A stretch of 64,000 nucleotides of DNA from contig NZ_VIRV01000005.1 of assembly GCF_019754295.1 (NCBI RefSeq), forward strand, positions 62,001 to 126,000. The letters run 5' to 3'. Numbering within the stretch: the first letter of the stretch is position 1; every line of letters starts with the position of its first letter. The notes beneath the pieces are model-generated. The model saw only the letters and a list, made by a program, of their open reading frames with translations, was not told where the DNA came from and did no database searches. Both the position numbers and the translations under genes were made by a program. This document shows, piece by piece, positions 53,840 to 61,778 of this stretch. The DNA is from Sellimonas caecigallum. GTDB taxonomy: Bacteria > Bacillota > Clostridia > Lachnospirales > Lachnospiraceae.

Positions 53840-55502
53840 TCTTCCATTCCTCCTTTGGATTTTTACGTCTTACAATAGAAATTATGTCGTCAGTTTCCTT
53901 ATTTTTTACAACAACTAATTGCCTTTCTGGATCGAAGAAAACCAATTTCTTTTCTCCTTCTGAATAATTCGGCCGACCACGTAACATGTCAATAATGTCT
54001 TTCTCTTCTATCTCCGGGTATCCAGATTTATTCAATCTCGGCAGCCGGCTCAGTGCATGAACAGACATATATATGCTCTTATTTGCAAATCTGTCATATG
54101 CATCTTTTGACTTCTGTTTAAAGTCATCCAACCATGTCTTTTTATTAATCTCCGAATAAGTGTCAACCTTTTTCTTCAGAATATCGAACTCTTTAGGATT
54201 ATTGTACTTCATTTGACGGAAATCCGCAAGGCTTCCAACGCTGTCTCCGATAATGCTCTTATACCTGTCATACTGATTGGAGTCTCTTGTGGCGTTCCTG
54301 ATCATATCGGAAGAATACTTGGCATTTTGCTTTGGCGTGTTTGTCGCAATTCTTCCTCGCCTATCATAATAAATACGCTCACGTTCTTCTTTCAGTCCCA
54401 TCTTACGGCTGAATCTTGAATACTCATTGAGCTGCCCTTGGTATTTTGCCCTGGCAAGCATTACATCATCCGGATCTGCATTACCGGCCTTCAGAAGCTG
54501 CACTTTCTCCCGCTGCGCCCGCATCGCCGTCTCCATCTGGCGCTGTCTCTGCTTTGCTTCATAGACCGTATACTGTTTCCCACGGAACTCTTTCGGAGTA
54601 TTCTCTTCCCTGTTCTTTCTCTCCAACCATTCATCCGTCCAGTTTCTCTCGGATATGCCCGGTATAAAGGGATAGCGCTCATGATAACAGTTTGCACCTT
54701 CCAGTCCAGTCACGGTGCCTAAGCCGCAGACTGTCACAAGCTGCTCTTTGCTCCACACTCTCCCCTGCCAGACTGCGTGAGTCGGCCGGGCTCCCGCATG
54801 CCACGCCACTTCGTAATATTCTGTTCCAAGCTTCTCGGCATTCATGTCCGATATCTTTCCGGTTAGTTGGGTAATCCCCGTCATGACCGCTCTTCTGGCT
54901 GCCACATCTATCCGATTCGCTCTACCTGAAGCATAATCAATCTGCCGCAACCCACTGTTTGCCAGCTGGGACGCTACACGCCGGATCACACTGTTGTAAT
55001 CAAATGCACCGGATACAATATCCATGCAGGCCGCATCCAGGTATTTCTGATAGACTGCTGCAAGAGGAGTAAGCACCGGTTTTCCGCCTCCATAGTCCAG
55101 ATAAAAGCCAAGGCTCTGTGTAATATTCTGCAAATCTGCATCTGTCTGCTGAATCAGAGCGTTGGTAATCTGCTGCAGTTCTTCGTTTTCCTCATAAGGG
55201 ATAAATTCCGCATTGATCTGCTCATAGATGTCTTTGTTCCGCACATATTCCCAGTCAATGACCTTATCATACAGTTCAAACATCTTCGGATATGAGGCAT
55301 TCAGTGCTTCTTTCAGCATCTTCTCAATATCTTCGGAAGAATTTCCAAGAATCCGCAGTCGATTGATCTGCCAGTCAGCTGTACTGGTAATTTCTCCGGC
55401 CTTCTTGATCCGGCGCACGATGTCTTCCATGATCCTCATCTCAAGGTCAGAATAGTTCTTCTCGATCTGCCGGGAGAGCTTTTCTTTATATTCCTGGTTC
55501 AT
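53832..55502 (-). CDS. Phage minor capsid protein (MuF-like) with toxin-like C-terminal domain
   Basis: 556 residues. Residues 1 to about 290 are the Phage_min_cap2 / MuF-type capsid part, with GANCYHERYPFIPGISERNW closing the domain. A charged coiled-coil linker follows. The last 80 residues (IYMSVHALSRLPRLNKSG at about 477, then EEKDIIDMLRGRP, LVFFDPERQLVVVKN, DDIISIVRRKNP) look like a small BECR-fold RNase-type domain with conserved His482, Arg486 and Arg489. Temperate Firmicutes phages are known to carry polymorphic toxins fused to MuF. Nuclease activity is inference. An acidic gene overlaps the stop. Confidence 0.85.
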   Translation of the reverse strand: MNQEYKEKLSRQIEKNYSDLEMRIMEDIVRRIKKAGEITSTADWQINRLRILGNSSEDIEKMLKEALNASYPKMFELYDKVIDWEYVRNKDIYEQINAEFIPYEENEELQQITNALIQQTDADLQNITQSLGFYLDYGGGKPVLTPLAAVYQKYLDAACMDIVSGAFDYNSVIRRVASQLANSGLRQIDYASGRANRIDVAARRAVMTGITQLTGKISDMNAEKLGTEYYEVAWHAGARPTHAVWQGRVWSKEQLVTVCGLGTVTGLEGANCYHERYPFIPGISERNWTDEWLERKNREENTPKEFRGKQYTVYEAKQRQRQMETAMRAQREKVQLLKAGNADPDDVMLARAKYQGQLNEYSRFSRKMGLKEERERIYYDRRGRIATNTPKQNAKYSSDMIRNATRDSNQYDRYKSIIGDSVGSLADFRQMKYNNPKEFDILKKKVDTYSEINKKTWLDDFKQKSKDAYDRFANKSIYMSVHALSRLPRLNKSGYPEIEEKDIIDMLRGRPNYSEGEKKLVFFDPERQLVVVKNKETDDIISIVRRKNPKEEWKNV

Positions 55503-55506
55503 GGCA

Positions 55507-56859
55507 TCACTCCATTATCTGATTCTGCTCCGGAAGGTTCTTCATCGCGGTTGTTTCATCCTCGTTGTACCACTTCATCCGGTATTCCAGATGGGACATC
55601 ACGCCCATGCTGACATCCTGACGATCCTGCTGACGCTCCGTCTCCTCATCGGTAAGAATCGAGTCATTGAAGTTACACATAAATTCATAACCAGAAGTGT
55701 AAAGACCATTATAAAAGGCAAGCCCAGCAACAAAGTCTTCTAGACAGTCCTTCAATTTCGACTGTATAGCTCCAACACGGTTAAATTTACGCGCCTTTGA
55801 TGTCTTTACCTCCGCAGCGGTCTTTTCCACTTGTTGGACATCTGACAGATCCCCATAGGCAAGCCCCACATTAAACTCGATCTCCCGAAGGTATTTTTCC
55901 AGTCCTCGATTATATGCTTCATCACGCATCTCCGGAGAATATTCTTTCAAAAGTTCAACGTCTTTCCCAGCATCAAGATTCAGTCCTCGATATAACCGGC
56001 GGTTCAGCTTTGGCATTCCCATGCATCTCGTCTTTTTATCCTGATTCAGTGCCCTGTTGTCCACATGGATGACACGTTCGCCAGACTCATATTCCCAGTC
56101 CAGCCTTGCCCCCTGAGTATCTGCTTTCTGAATCAGCTCACGTGCTGATTCAAACACGGATACCCCACAGGCAGATCCATCGATCCGGTTCTTGATCGGA
56201 TTCCGGTAGTAACCAAAGTCCATCTGCTGCATTCCGGGATAAGTAACTGGTCCTGGATTGATCTCGGCCCATTCTTCTACTTCTTTCAAATTGCACAGCT
56301 GGCCAATATCAGACGGATCCTGTGAATGGTAGCATTTATTTGCGATTGTCAGATTCCCATTTACAAAATAATGCCGTTCAAACCTTGTATAATAATCATT
56401 TTCTCCAATCCTTTTGACTGTAAGAAACCCGATGTCAGTCGGTTTTCCATCGTCATCAAAGGAAATCGGAATAAATTTATCTGCTGTAATAAATTCTGAC
56501 TTTTCCGAACCGATCGGCTTTAACACAAAGGATCCGAGTCCAAGTCCTTCCTGCAGGTTCTCATTCAAGCCGATAACCGCTTTCTGATACACCTTATCCA
56601 AGCGGTCTACACTGATGCTGGACTCCATTTCAATCAAGACCGCATCAGCAAACTCTCGGCAGATCCCGTCTTCAATCTTCAACGATTTGACATAATCGGT
56701 GGTCCAGTCCGCCTGTCCATTCATCATATTTTTCCAGTCGTTGATCGCATCGATCATTTTGTCGGAAAGTGTAATGTCTTTGCCGACAATATTCTTTAAT
56801 GTCGTATATCCAAACATCCTCATTACTCCTCTCCAAAATCTTTTGAAACCATCAAACAT
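55507..56859 (-). CDS. Phage portal protein (A118/SPP1-like)
   Basis: About 450 residues. Portal signatures: NDWKNMMNGQADWTTDYVKSL near the start, GLGSFVLKPIG, EYSPEMRDEAYNRGLEKYLREIEFNVGLAYGDLSDVQQVEKTA in the core written here in part only. It forms the dodecameric vertex through which DNA enters. ATG at 56859 is preferred (6 bases after GGAGG). Overlaps terL by 8 bases and precedes the minor capsid gene by 4. Confidence 0.93.
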   Translation of the reverse strand: MFDGFKRFWRGVMRMFGYTTLKNIVGKDITLSDKMIDAINDWKNMMNGQADWTTDYVKSLKIEDGICREFADAVLIEMESSISVDRLDKVYQKAVIGLNENLQEGLGLGSFVLKPIGSEKSEFITADKFIPISFDDDGKPTDIGFLTVKRIGENDYYTRFERHYFVNGNLTIANKCYHSQDPSDIGQLCNLKEVEEWAEINPGPVTYPGMQQMDFGYYRNPIKNRIDGSACGVSVFESARELIQKADTQGARLDWEYESGERVIHVDNRALNQDKKTRCMGMPKLNRRLYRGLNLDAGKDVELLKEYSPEMRDEAYNRGLEKYLREIEFNVGLAYGDLSDVQQVEKTAAEVKTSKARKFNRVGAIQSKLKDCLEDFVAGLAFYNGLYTSGYEFMCNFNDSILTDEETERQQDRQDVSMGVMSHLEYRMKWYNEDETTAMKNLPEQNQIME

Positions 56860-58177
56860 CATCCACCTCCTGGATCAGATATTTCATGTCACGTTCAATC
56901 GTGTATTCAAAAGCGTCCAGACTATCGATGTCAGTGCTGCCATCGTCCAGACGCTCATCCTTCTCCTTTTCCTTGTCCCAGACTGCGTCCGTAAACGCTG
57001 CCTGGAGCGAACTACAGTCCTCTGTCATCCAGAAACGCCCTGCTCCCATCAATCGGGTAGTGCAGCGGATCCGGTCGTTGATTGCTCTCTTCTTTGCCGG
57101 CTTCACTGCGATCCATGGATAACGCTTTTCTACTGCATTCCGGATTGAATTCCCTAGAACCGTCTCCGCATTATCCCAGAAAACAGATTCCGCATTGCAA
57201 TACTCCACATAATCTCCATGCTTTGTAAACACCGCATATTTCTCGATGACCTCTTCGATAAAATCGCAGAATAGCTTGTCCAGCATATTGCTGTCGATAT
57301 CCTCTGATTCATCTTCGGCCTTAATCCGCCTAGATGCCAGCGCTATTACATCACGGTAATCGTCTGTATATCCACGGGCTACAAAAGCATGCCCGGATTT
57401 ATTGCCGCCAAAATCAATGGCAAGTTCAATCGAAACAACGTCTTCTTTTCGGAACTGTTTTTTCTCAGTAGCCTGGTCGATCTGATCCACGATCTCACAC
57501 CGGAACACCTCCGGATTATCAGCAAACCTCTTATAGATCGCTCCTTCGGCCCGCTTCCACAGCCCCAGAATCAGCCGATCGTAATAGATCGTTCCTTCGT
57601 ATTCTTTGCACAGCTGTTTCACAAACTCCGGATCCAGATATGGATTGTCGAAAATGGTATACTGCTGTAGGTAAATATCCAGATCAGGATTATCCAGAAA
57701 CTCTTTCAGCCAGTGGGTCGGATGCTCCGGGTTGCAGCTACCGTCAAAACAACTGTACGGCTTATCCAGTCGAGACTTGAGCATCTGGAACACTTCTTTG
57801 TTCCACTTCGCTATCTCATCTCCGTAACAGTATTTGATGGATGATCCCTGAATCTTTGCTACCTGACTGATCTTTTCGGCACCCAGGCAGTAGACTTCTT
57901 CTCCGCAGATATGCGATATATTCCGGTTGTTGATCGTTCCGATCAGTTTATCCGTGTACAGCTCGCGCATCGGCTGCAATACATTTCGCTCGATAGATTC
58001 TTTTGATACTCCAAGGATTACATTCAGTCCAGGCTTGCCCTTTACGGCACGGATCCGGAAGGGAATCATGTAAGCGGTATCCACAAAGGACTTCCCGGAT
58101 CGAACGGCGCCGGACTTAATGTTCCAGCGGTGTGTGGCATTCAGGATATATTCATTCTGCTTGCTGCTTAACTGCAT
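56852..58177 (-). CDS. terL: Terminase large subunit (PBSX family)
   Basis: About 441 residues. The ATPase part has the Walker A-like GAVRSGKSFVDT and a Walker B region CYGDEIAKWNK; the nuclease part has IELAIDFGGNKSGH and a later ESVFWDNAETVLGN with acidic residues. It cuts and pumps phage DNA into the procapsid. ATG at 58177 or GTG at 58183; overlaps terS. Confidence 0.94.
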   Translation of the reverse strand: MQLSSKQNEYILNATHRWNIKSGAVRSGKSFVDTAYMIPFRIRAVKGKPGLNVILGVSKESIERNVLQPMRELYTDKLIGTINNRNISHICGEEVYCLGAEKISQVAKIQGSSIKYCYGDEIAKWNKEVFQMLKSRLDKPYSCFDGSCNPEHPTHWLKEFLDNPDLDIYLQQYTIFDNPYLDPEFVKQLCKEYEGTIYYDRLILGLWKRAEGAIYKRFADNPEVFRCEIVDQIDQATEKKQFRKEDVVSIELAIDFGGNKSGHAFVARGYTDDYRDVIALASRRIKAEDESEDIDSNMLDKLFCDFIEEVIEKYAVFTKHGDYVEYCNAESVFWDNAETVLGNSIRNAVEKRYPWIAVKPAKKRAINDRIRCTTRLMGAGRFWMTEDCSSLQAAFTDAVWDKEKEKDERLDDGSTDIDSLDAFEYTIERDMKYLIQEVDDV

Positions 58178-58607
58178 TGTCACGCATCTCCTTCAGTATG
58201 CTGTCCAGCTTATCCAACGCTTCATCCGTTTCATTCTCTCCGGTAACAGCCTGCTTCCTTGCTTTCTTAAGTTCCGTATCCGCCTCGCGGTTCCGGATAT
58301 CCTCATCTGGCTTGTCGCTCTGTCCGGCATATTTCGCAATTGCTTCATACGCCTTCACATTACCGGCCAGTCCTTCCTTGATCATGGCCATATTTAAAGC
58401 CGATTCCAAAGTACACTCCACTCCGAGTGCCTCTAAAATCGGCTTCCATTCTTCACTATCTATTTCCGCGGTCAGCAACATGTTCAGCGTCTTCCGGAAG
58501 TCTGCTTTCCGGCGTCGTGCCGCTCCACTTGCTTTTCCTCCATTTCTTCCACGCTCTCTTGCTTCGCTCTTGGTTCGCACTGGTTTTAAGTTCTGTTCAT
58601 TTGCCAC
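58152..58607 (-). CDS. terS: Terminase small subunit-like protein
   Basis: 151 residues. The N-terminus is basic (RTKSEARERGRNGGKASGAARRRKADF), the middle helical, and the C-terminus acidic coiled coil (EALDKLDSILKEMRDNAVKQQ). Proteins of this type precede terL in Clostridia phages and are annotated as terminase small subunit or KGG-motif protein; recognition of the packaging site is inferred. GTG start with AGGTGGTGAC upstream. Confidence 0.78.
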   Translation of the reverse strand: MANEQNLKPVRTKSEARERGRNGGKASGAARRRKADFRKTLNMLLTAEIDSEEWKPILEALGVECTLESALNMAMIKEGLAGNVKAYEAIAKYAGQSDKPDEDIRNREADTELKKARKQAVTGENETDEALDKLDSILKEMRDNAVKQQAE

Positions 58608-58648
58608 GTCACCACCTTCAATTCTGGTGTTTTATTGTATAAGAAAAA

Positions 58649-58672
58649 CGCCCCACACTTCCGTGCAGGACG
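58649..58672 (-). terminator. Terminator upstream of terS
   Basis: GTCCTGCAC and GTGTGGGGC pair over nine positions (three G-U) plus a closing C-G, with a 4-base loop, followed on the minus strand by TTTTT. It lies between the RinA-like gene and terS. A second small hairpin, CGAGCC/GGCTCG, lies at 58706-58721. Confidence 0.72.
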
Positions 58673-58754
58673 CCTTTTGAAATATCATGAAAGGGAAAAG
58701 TTGTCCGAGCCATCCGGCTCGTAAGGGGAAATACTTTCACTTCTTTCAGCATAT

Positions 58755-58796
58755 ACTATAGCATTTTAAAAAGTAACATGTGTAACATTCGTAACA
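58755..58796 (-). promoter_or_regulatory. Candidate activator-dependent late promoter with three TGTTAC repeats
   Basis: TATAGT (58760-58755) is preceded on the minus strand by three direct TGTTAC repeats at exact 9-base spacing (58773, 58782 and 58791 on the plus strand as GTAACA). No good -35 box is present, as expected when an activator replaces it. The RinA-like gene ends 5 bases upstream. Confidence 0.55.
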
Positions 58797-58800
58797 AACA

Positions 58801-59223
58801 TTAACTTTCTTTCATAAATCTCTGAAATTCCATCTTCACACTGCCTGCCGTACACTTCCGCCCCATCCGTACCGCCACCTCTTCCCAGCTCAGGCCACTG
58901 AAGATCTTATACCGGATGATCCGCTGCATTCTCTTCGGTATCGTATTCAGCCAAGCTTCTACCTCCAGTTTCACAGCCTCGCAGTCCTGCTTGCGCTTTT
59001 CCAGGAGTTGCTCCTCCATACGCAGCTGTGTATCCTCACGGTATGTAAAGACCGTCCCCTGGATTTTGAAGTGCTGCTGGTTGTATGGAAATTCCGGATT
59101 GCTCCCCGCTACATTTGTCTGAATGATAGTTTCCCTTTTCTTTCGGAGCCGCTGGATGTCTTTCTCTGTCTCTTTAATAAGCTCGCATGCATCTATGTAG
59201 TCTTCAAGAATCTTCTTGTCCAT
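58801..59223 (-). CDS. RinA-like late transcriptional activator
   Basis: About 140 residues: an N-terminal coiled coil (LEDYIDACELIKETEKDIQRLRKKRETI) and a C-terminal sigma-region-4-like helix-turn-helix (LNTIPKRMQRIIRYKIFSGLSWEEVAVRMGRKCTAGSVKMEFQRFM). This layout matches RinA/ArpU-type activators of late genes. It lies directly upstream of the terminase operon, where RinA acts. ATG at 59223 preferred; overlaps the next gene upstream. Confidence 0.85.
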   Translation of the reverse strand: MDKKILEDYIDACELIKETEKDIQRLRKKRETIIQTNVAGSNPEFPYNQQHFKIQGTVFTYREDTQLRMEEQLLEKRKQDCEAVKLEVEAWLNTIPKRMQRIIRYKIFSGLSWEEVAVRMGRKCTAGSVKMEFQRFMKES

Positions 59224-59395
59224 CGGCATCCACTCCTATCTTGAATTTCTGCGCTATGTATTGCGCTACATCCATTGTCGGATACGGCCGGCGCTGGAAG
59301 CTCTTCCTGGCATCTTCCCGCACATCCGTCTCCAGGCAGTCATAATGTGCAAGGACGTCCTGCTTTTTCTCACGATCTGTTCGTTTGTGTCTCAT
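59204..59395 (-). CDS. Small phage protein of unknown function
   Basis: 63 residues; starts RHKRTDREKKQDVLAHYDCLETDVREDAR, then PTMDVAQYIAQKFKIG. Charged, no membrane segment. A ribosome site (AAGGCGGGG) precedes the ATG and the gene overlaps its neighbours at both ends, as in a tight early operon. Confidence 0.6.
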   Translation of the reverse strand: MRHKRTDREKKQDVLAHYDCLETDVREDARKSFQRRPYPTMDVAQYIAQKFKIGVDADGQEDS

Positions 59396-59652
59396 TCAAC
59401 CCCGCCTTTCTCGACAATCTCTGATATATTTTCATCGCCCTCAACACAATATTTTTCAAAAAGATAATTTTCCAATTCTTCAATTACTTTTTCCTTATCA
59501 AAGGCTGTCGGCATTTCCTCAATTTCCATACATACAGATACCGCTATATCGGTCGCAACTATTTCTTCCACGGTCTGTTCTCTTCCGCATGGGTCTTTTG
59601 GCATCCATTTTCCTATCCGTTTTATCAGTTCATCTGCATCAATTAGTCTCAT
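59392..59652 (-). CDS. Phage protein of unknown function (MRLIDADEL family)
   Basis: 86 residues starting MRLIDADELIKRIGKW, a common small protein of gut Firmicutes phages, followed by an acidic helical region. AGGAGGG is 6 bases before the ATG at 59652. No function is known to me. Confidence 0.7.
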   Translation of the reverse strand: MRLIDADELIKRIGKWMPKDPCGREQTVEEIVATDIAVSVCMEIEEMPTAFDKEKVIEELENYLFEKYCVEGDENISEIVEKGGVE

Positions 59653-59842
59653 TTTCCGCCCTCCTGTTCCATGCTTCTGCGGCTTCTTCTGGGGTATCAA
59701 AATATGGCGTTTCAACACCGCATGAACTGCATTGTATCCAGTCATTACTCTGTTTGAACTCTTCCCTGTATTGTTCTCCTAGTACAAATTCCGCCACCCC
59801 TCCACAAAACGGACACAGCTTTAATTTAATCTCACTCATCAT
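59639..59842 (-). CDS. Lar family restriction alleviation-like protein
   Basis: 67 residues with the Lar pattern: KLCPFCGGVAEF, WIQCSSCGVETPYFDTPEEAAEAWNRRA. The four cysteines form a zinc ribbon. The original Lar of the Rac prophage modulates type I restriction; in most phages the role is unproven. Overlaps the gene downstream by 14 bases. Confidence 0.85.
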   Translation of the reverse strand: MMSEIKLKLCPFCGGVAEFVLGEQYREEFKQSNDWIQCSSCGVETPYFDTPEEAAEAWNRRAENETN

Positions 59843-59845
59843 TTA

Positions 59846-60016
59846 TCACTCCATTTCATCTGAAACCCATTCTTTCGTCTTTCTGTCATAATGACTATTT
59901 GACCGGCACATATGACCCGTGCGATCCACGACAAGCGGACAGTCATTACAGTGTACATATCCGTCCTTGTCTCTTGCACTGTATTTTTTGCATATACCCT
60001 TTTCTTTTTGAGTCAT
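59846..60016 (-). CDS. Small Cys-rich phage protein
   Basis: 56 residues with AAAGGAG 6 bases before the ATG and stop at 59846. It has C-x14-C-x2-C-x10-C spacing (GICKKYS, HCNDCPL, MCRSN), suggesting one zinc site. It fills the gap between Lar and DUF551 genes and overlaps the latter by 4 bases (ATGA-type coupling), which supports it as real. Confidence 0.7.
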   Translation of the reverse strand: MTQKEKGICKKYSARDKDGYVHCNDCPLVVDRTGHMCRSNSHYDRKTKEWVSDEME

Positions 60017-60426
60017 TTCATGCTCCTTTCTGCTTGGTACGGCTCTGGAAGAGGACGCCAGGCGATTACTCTGCCGTTTGGTATTCCGTTGATCGTCTCA
60101 AATACAACATCCTCTTCATCTTCCAGCCACATCACATCCAGATATGTCAACGTAACATTTAAGTGTCTGTCGTATTTCTCCCACTGGACTAATACCGACT
60201 TTTTCTCTTCCGGCAGCCGTTCCTCCACCGGAATCCAGCCGTCATTCATGTGCTTGCGGATAATATCTTCCACAAATAGTTTTCCTTGCTGATAGGCTTC
60301 AAGACTCTTTCCATAACCGTATCGGTATACATCATCATTCGTCCCGGCTATGATTTTTAGTCGAGTTCCGATGTGCCTGTCAAATTCAGCATTTATCTCT
60401 TCCATAATCTTCTCTAATTCCTGCAT
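60013..60426 (-). CDS. DUF551 domain-containing protein
   Basis: 137 residues. The C-terminal part NDGWIPVEERLPEEKKSVLVQW, later NGRVIAWRPLPEPY, is the DUF551 domain common in phages. The N-terminal 70 residues are helical and acidic. Function unknown. AGGAGG precedes the ATG. Confidence 0.85.
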   Translation of the reverse strand: MQELEKIMEEINAEFDRHIGTRLKIIAGTNDDVYRYGYGKSLEAYQQGKLFVEDIIRKHMNDGWIPVEERLPEEKKSVLVQWEKYDRHLNVTLTYLDVMWLEDEEDVVFETINGIPNGRVIAWRPLPEPYQAERSMK

Positions 60427-60436
60427 GTTAGTCCTC

Positions 60437-60619
60437 CTACGTCAGTTCCTTAATCCTCGAATATACCACCGCAGATAATCTTTCCACGGCAAAGTTAAGC
60501 TGGCGCACAATCTCTTCGACAGCATTCGATACAGAAATTCTGTTTATATTCCCCTGCAGCATATCAAGAATCTGTCTCTTTTCATCGTTTGTGAATGGTC
60601 TGTCTAACAACTTTGCCAT
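60437..60619 (-). CDS. Small phage protein of unknown function
   Basis: 60 residues, helical (FTNDEKRQILDMLQGNINRI, EEIVRQLNFAVERLSAVV). ATG at 60619 is 7 bases after GGGAGG. No family recognised; part of the early operon. Confidence 0.6.
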   Translation of the reverse strand: MAKLLDRPFTNDEKRQILDMLQGNINRISVSNAVEEIVRQLNFAVERLSAVVYSRIKELT

Positions 60620-60621
60620 CG

Positions 60622-60933
60622 TCATTCCTCCCATCGAATCCTCTGGCCACAGTTTAAACAGAACTTATGGCTCTCAAAATCATCGCTCGCATATATCGAA
60701 TTCCCACAGGATGGACATACAAAGAATCCGTAATTGTCTTCGATGTCAATAGGTGCTTTCGCTGTATCCCGCTCCTTCAGTTCCCGGATCTGCTCCGGAG
60801 TGAGACCGGTGTCCTCGTACTCCTGAAGTTCTTCCAGAAATTCCTTCAGCTCTTCATGCTCCTTACGGCAATCACAGTTATCCATTTTCTTTATAATCTC
60901 ATCGCAATGCTCTATTGCTTCTTTAACTTCCAT
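60622..60933 (-). CDS. Phage protein with C-terminal zinc ribbon
   Basis: 103 residues. Acidic helical N-terminus (EHCDEIIKKMDNCDCRKEHEELKEFLEELQEYEDTGLTPEQI seen in part) includes the EYEDTGLTPEQIREL segment common in gut phages; the C-terminus has FVCPSCGNSIY and FCLNCGQRI, a zinc ribbon. Function unknown. Confidence 0.7.
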   Translation of the reverse strand: MEVKEAIEHCDEIIKKMDNCDCRKEHEELKEFLEELQEYEDTGLTPEQIRELKERDTAKAPIDIEDNYGFFVCPSCGNSIYASDDFESHKFCLNCGQRIRWEE

Positions 60934-61286
60934 CTCCGCTCTCCTTTCGTTTGTTCTGGTTGTTTATCCTCCCTGATCTCAATATCCAGTTCTCTCAGTA
61001 CATTGATTCCGGTGTCGCTTTCGATCTCCATGTTGAGAAGCTTAAAGTACTCTTCATCTTCCGTCACATACCCCAGCTGCTTTTTCAGGAATTCCACATA
61101 CTCCTGGATCCTCTTTTTCCCGTACCCATGTTTTCTCATCATGAAATCCACGGAGATTAATGCCAGACAGGAAAAACACTTTAAATCTTCCTGTTGCTGC
61201 ATCTTCTTGTATTCCGGATTTGTTGTTACTTCTTTTACCAGCTTTTCTACCTCGTGTCTTCTATGTGCTTTTTTTATCCAGTTCAT
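60912..61286 (-). CDS. Phage protein of unknown function, helical
   Basis: 124 residues, basic at both ends and acidic in the middle: HRRHEVEKLVKEVTTNPEY, MMRKHGYGKKRIQEYVEFLKKQ. TTAGGAGGG precedes the ATG. No family recognised. Overlaps the zinc-ribbon gene by 22 bases. Confidence 0.65.
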   Translation of the reverse strand: MNWIKKAHRRHEVEKLVKEVTTNPEYKKMQQQEDLKCFSCLALISVDFMMRKHGYGKKRIQEYVEFLKKQLGYVTEDEEYFKLLNMEIESDTGINVLRELDIEIREDKQPEQTKGERRWKLKKQ

Positions 61287-61316
61287 ATTCCCTCCTAAAT
61301 TCGCTTTACGGCAAAT

Positions 61317-61535
61317 TCAATCTTTCTCTGATTTTTTAAAATCCCTTATACTGTTAATAACTGGGATCCATGTTATAATTAAGTTCTGGCAGAAATTCAA
61401 CATAAGCGGATTGCTCCTGTATTTTTTTACAATTTTTTGAACATCTGTGTTATACTTATTCATATCATGATTTAATGAAAAATCTTTATAAGCTTTCCAA
61501 ATAGAGTTTTGTATATCTTGTATTTGTTCGTGCAT
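61317..61535 (-). CDS. Small phage protein of unknown function
   Basis: 72 residues, helical (IQDIQNSIWKAYKDFSLNHD), with a moderately hydrophobic segment (LNFCQNLIITWIPVINSI) near the end. ATG at 61535 follows GGAGG by 5 bases. Function unknown. Confidence 0.55.
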   Translation of the reverse strand: MHEQIQDIQNSIWKAYKDFSLNHDMNKYNTDVQKIVKKYRSNPLMLNFCQNLIITWIPVINSIRDFKKSEKD

Positions 61536-61578
61536 ATTTCCCTCCAATGGAAACCAAAGTTTCCGAAAATTAATTTTT

Positions 61579-61761
61579 GTTACCGATTTGCGGAAACGTG
61601 CAAAACCCTTGTATTTCCTTGGTTTGCGTGTAATTTTGAGTGAACGTTACCGCGTTACCACACATTTTCTTATATAGTAGAGTGTAAATGTGTGAACATT
61701 TTATATTTTTGTTTTTCCTATATAGGGCGAAAAATCAATGGTAACCGCGGAAACCGGTAAC
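61579..61761. promoter_or_regulatory. Cluster of GTTACC sites in the replication-gene spacer
   Basis: Five GTTACC hexamers, in both orientations, lie at 61579, 61646, 61654, 61740 and 61756. A CACACATTT/AAATGTGTG dyad lies at about 61658-61694. The stretch 61536-61778 has no gene and is AT-rich around the sites. This could be an origin or repressor-binding region. Confidence 0.4.
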
Positions 61762-61778
61762 GACACTGTAAGAAAATC

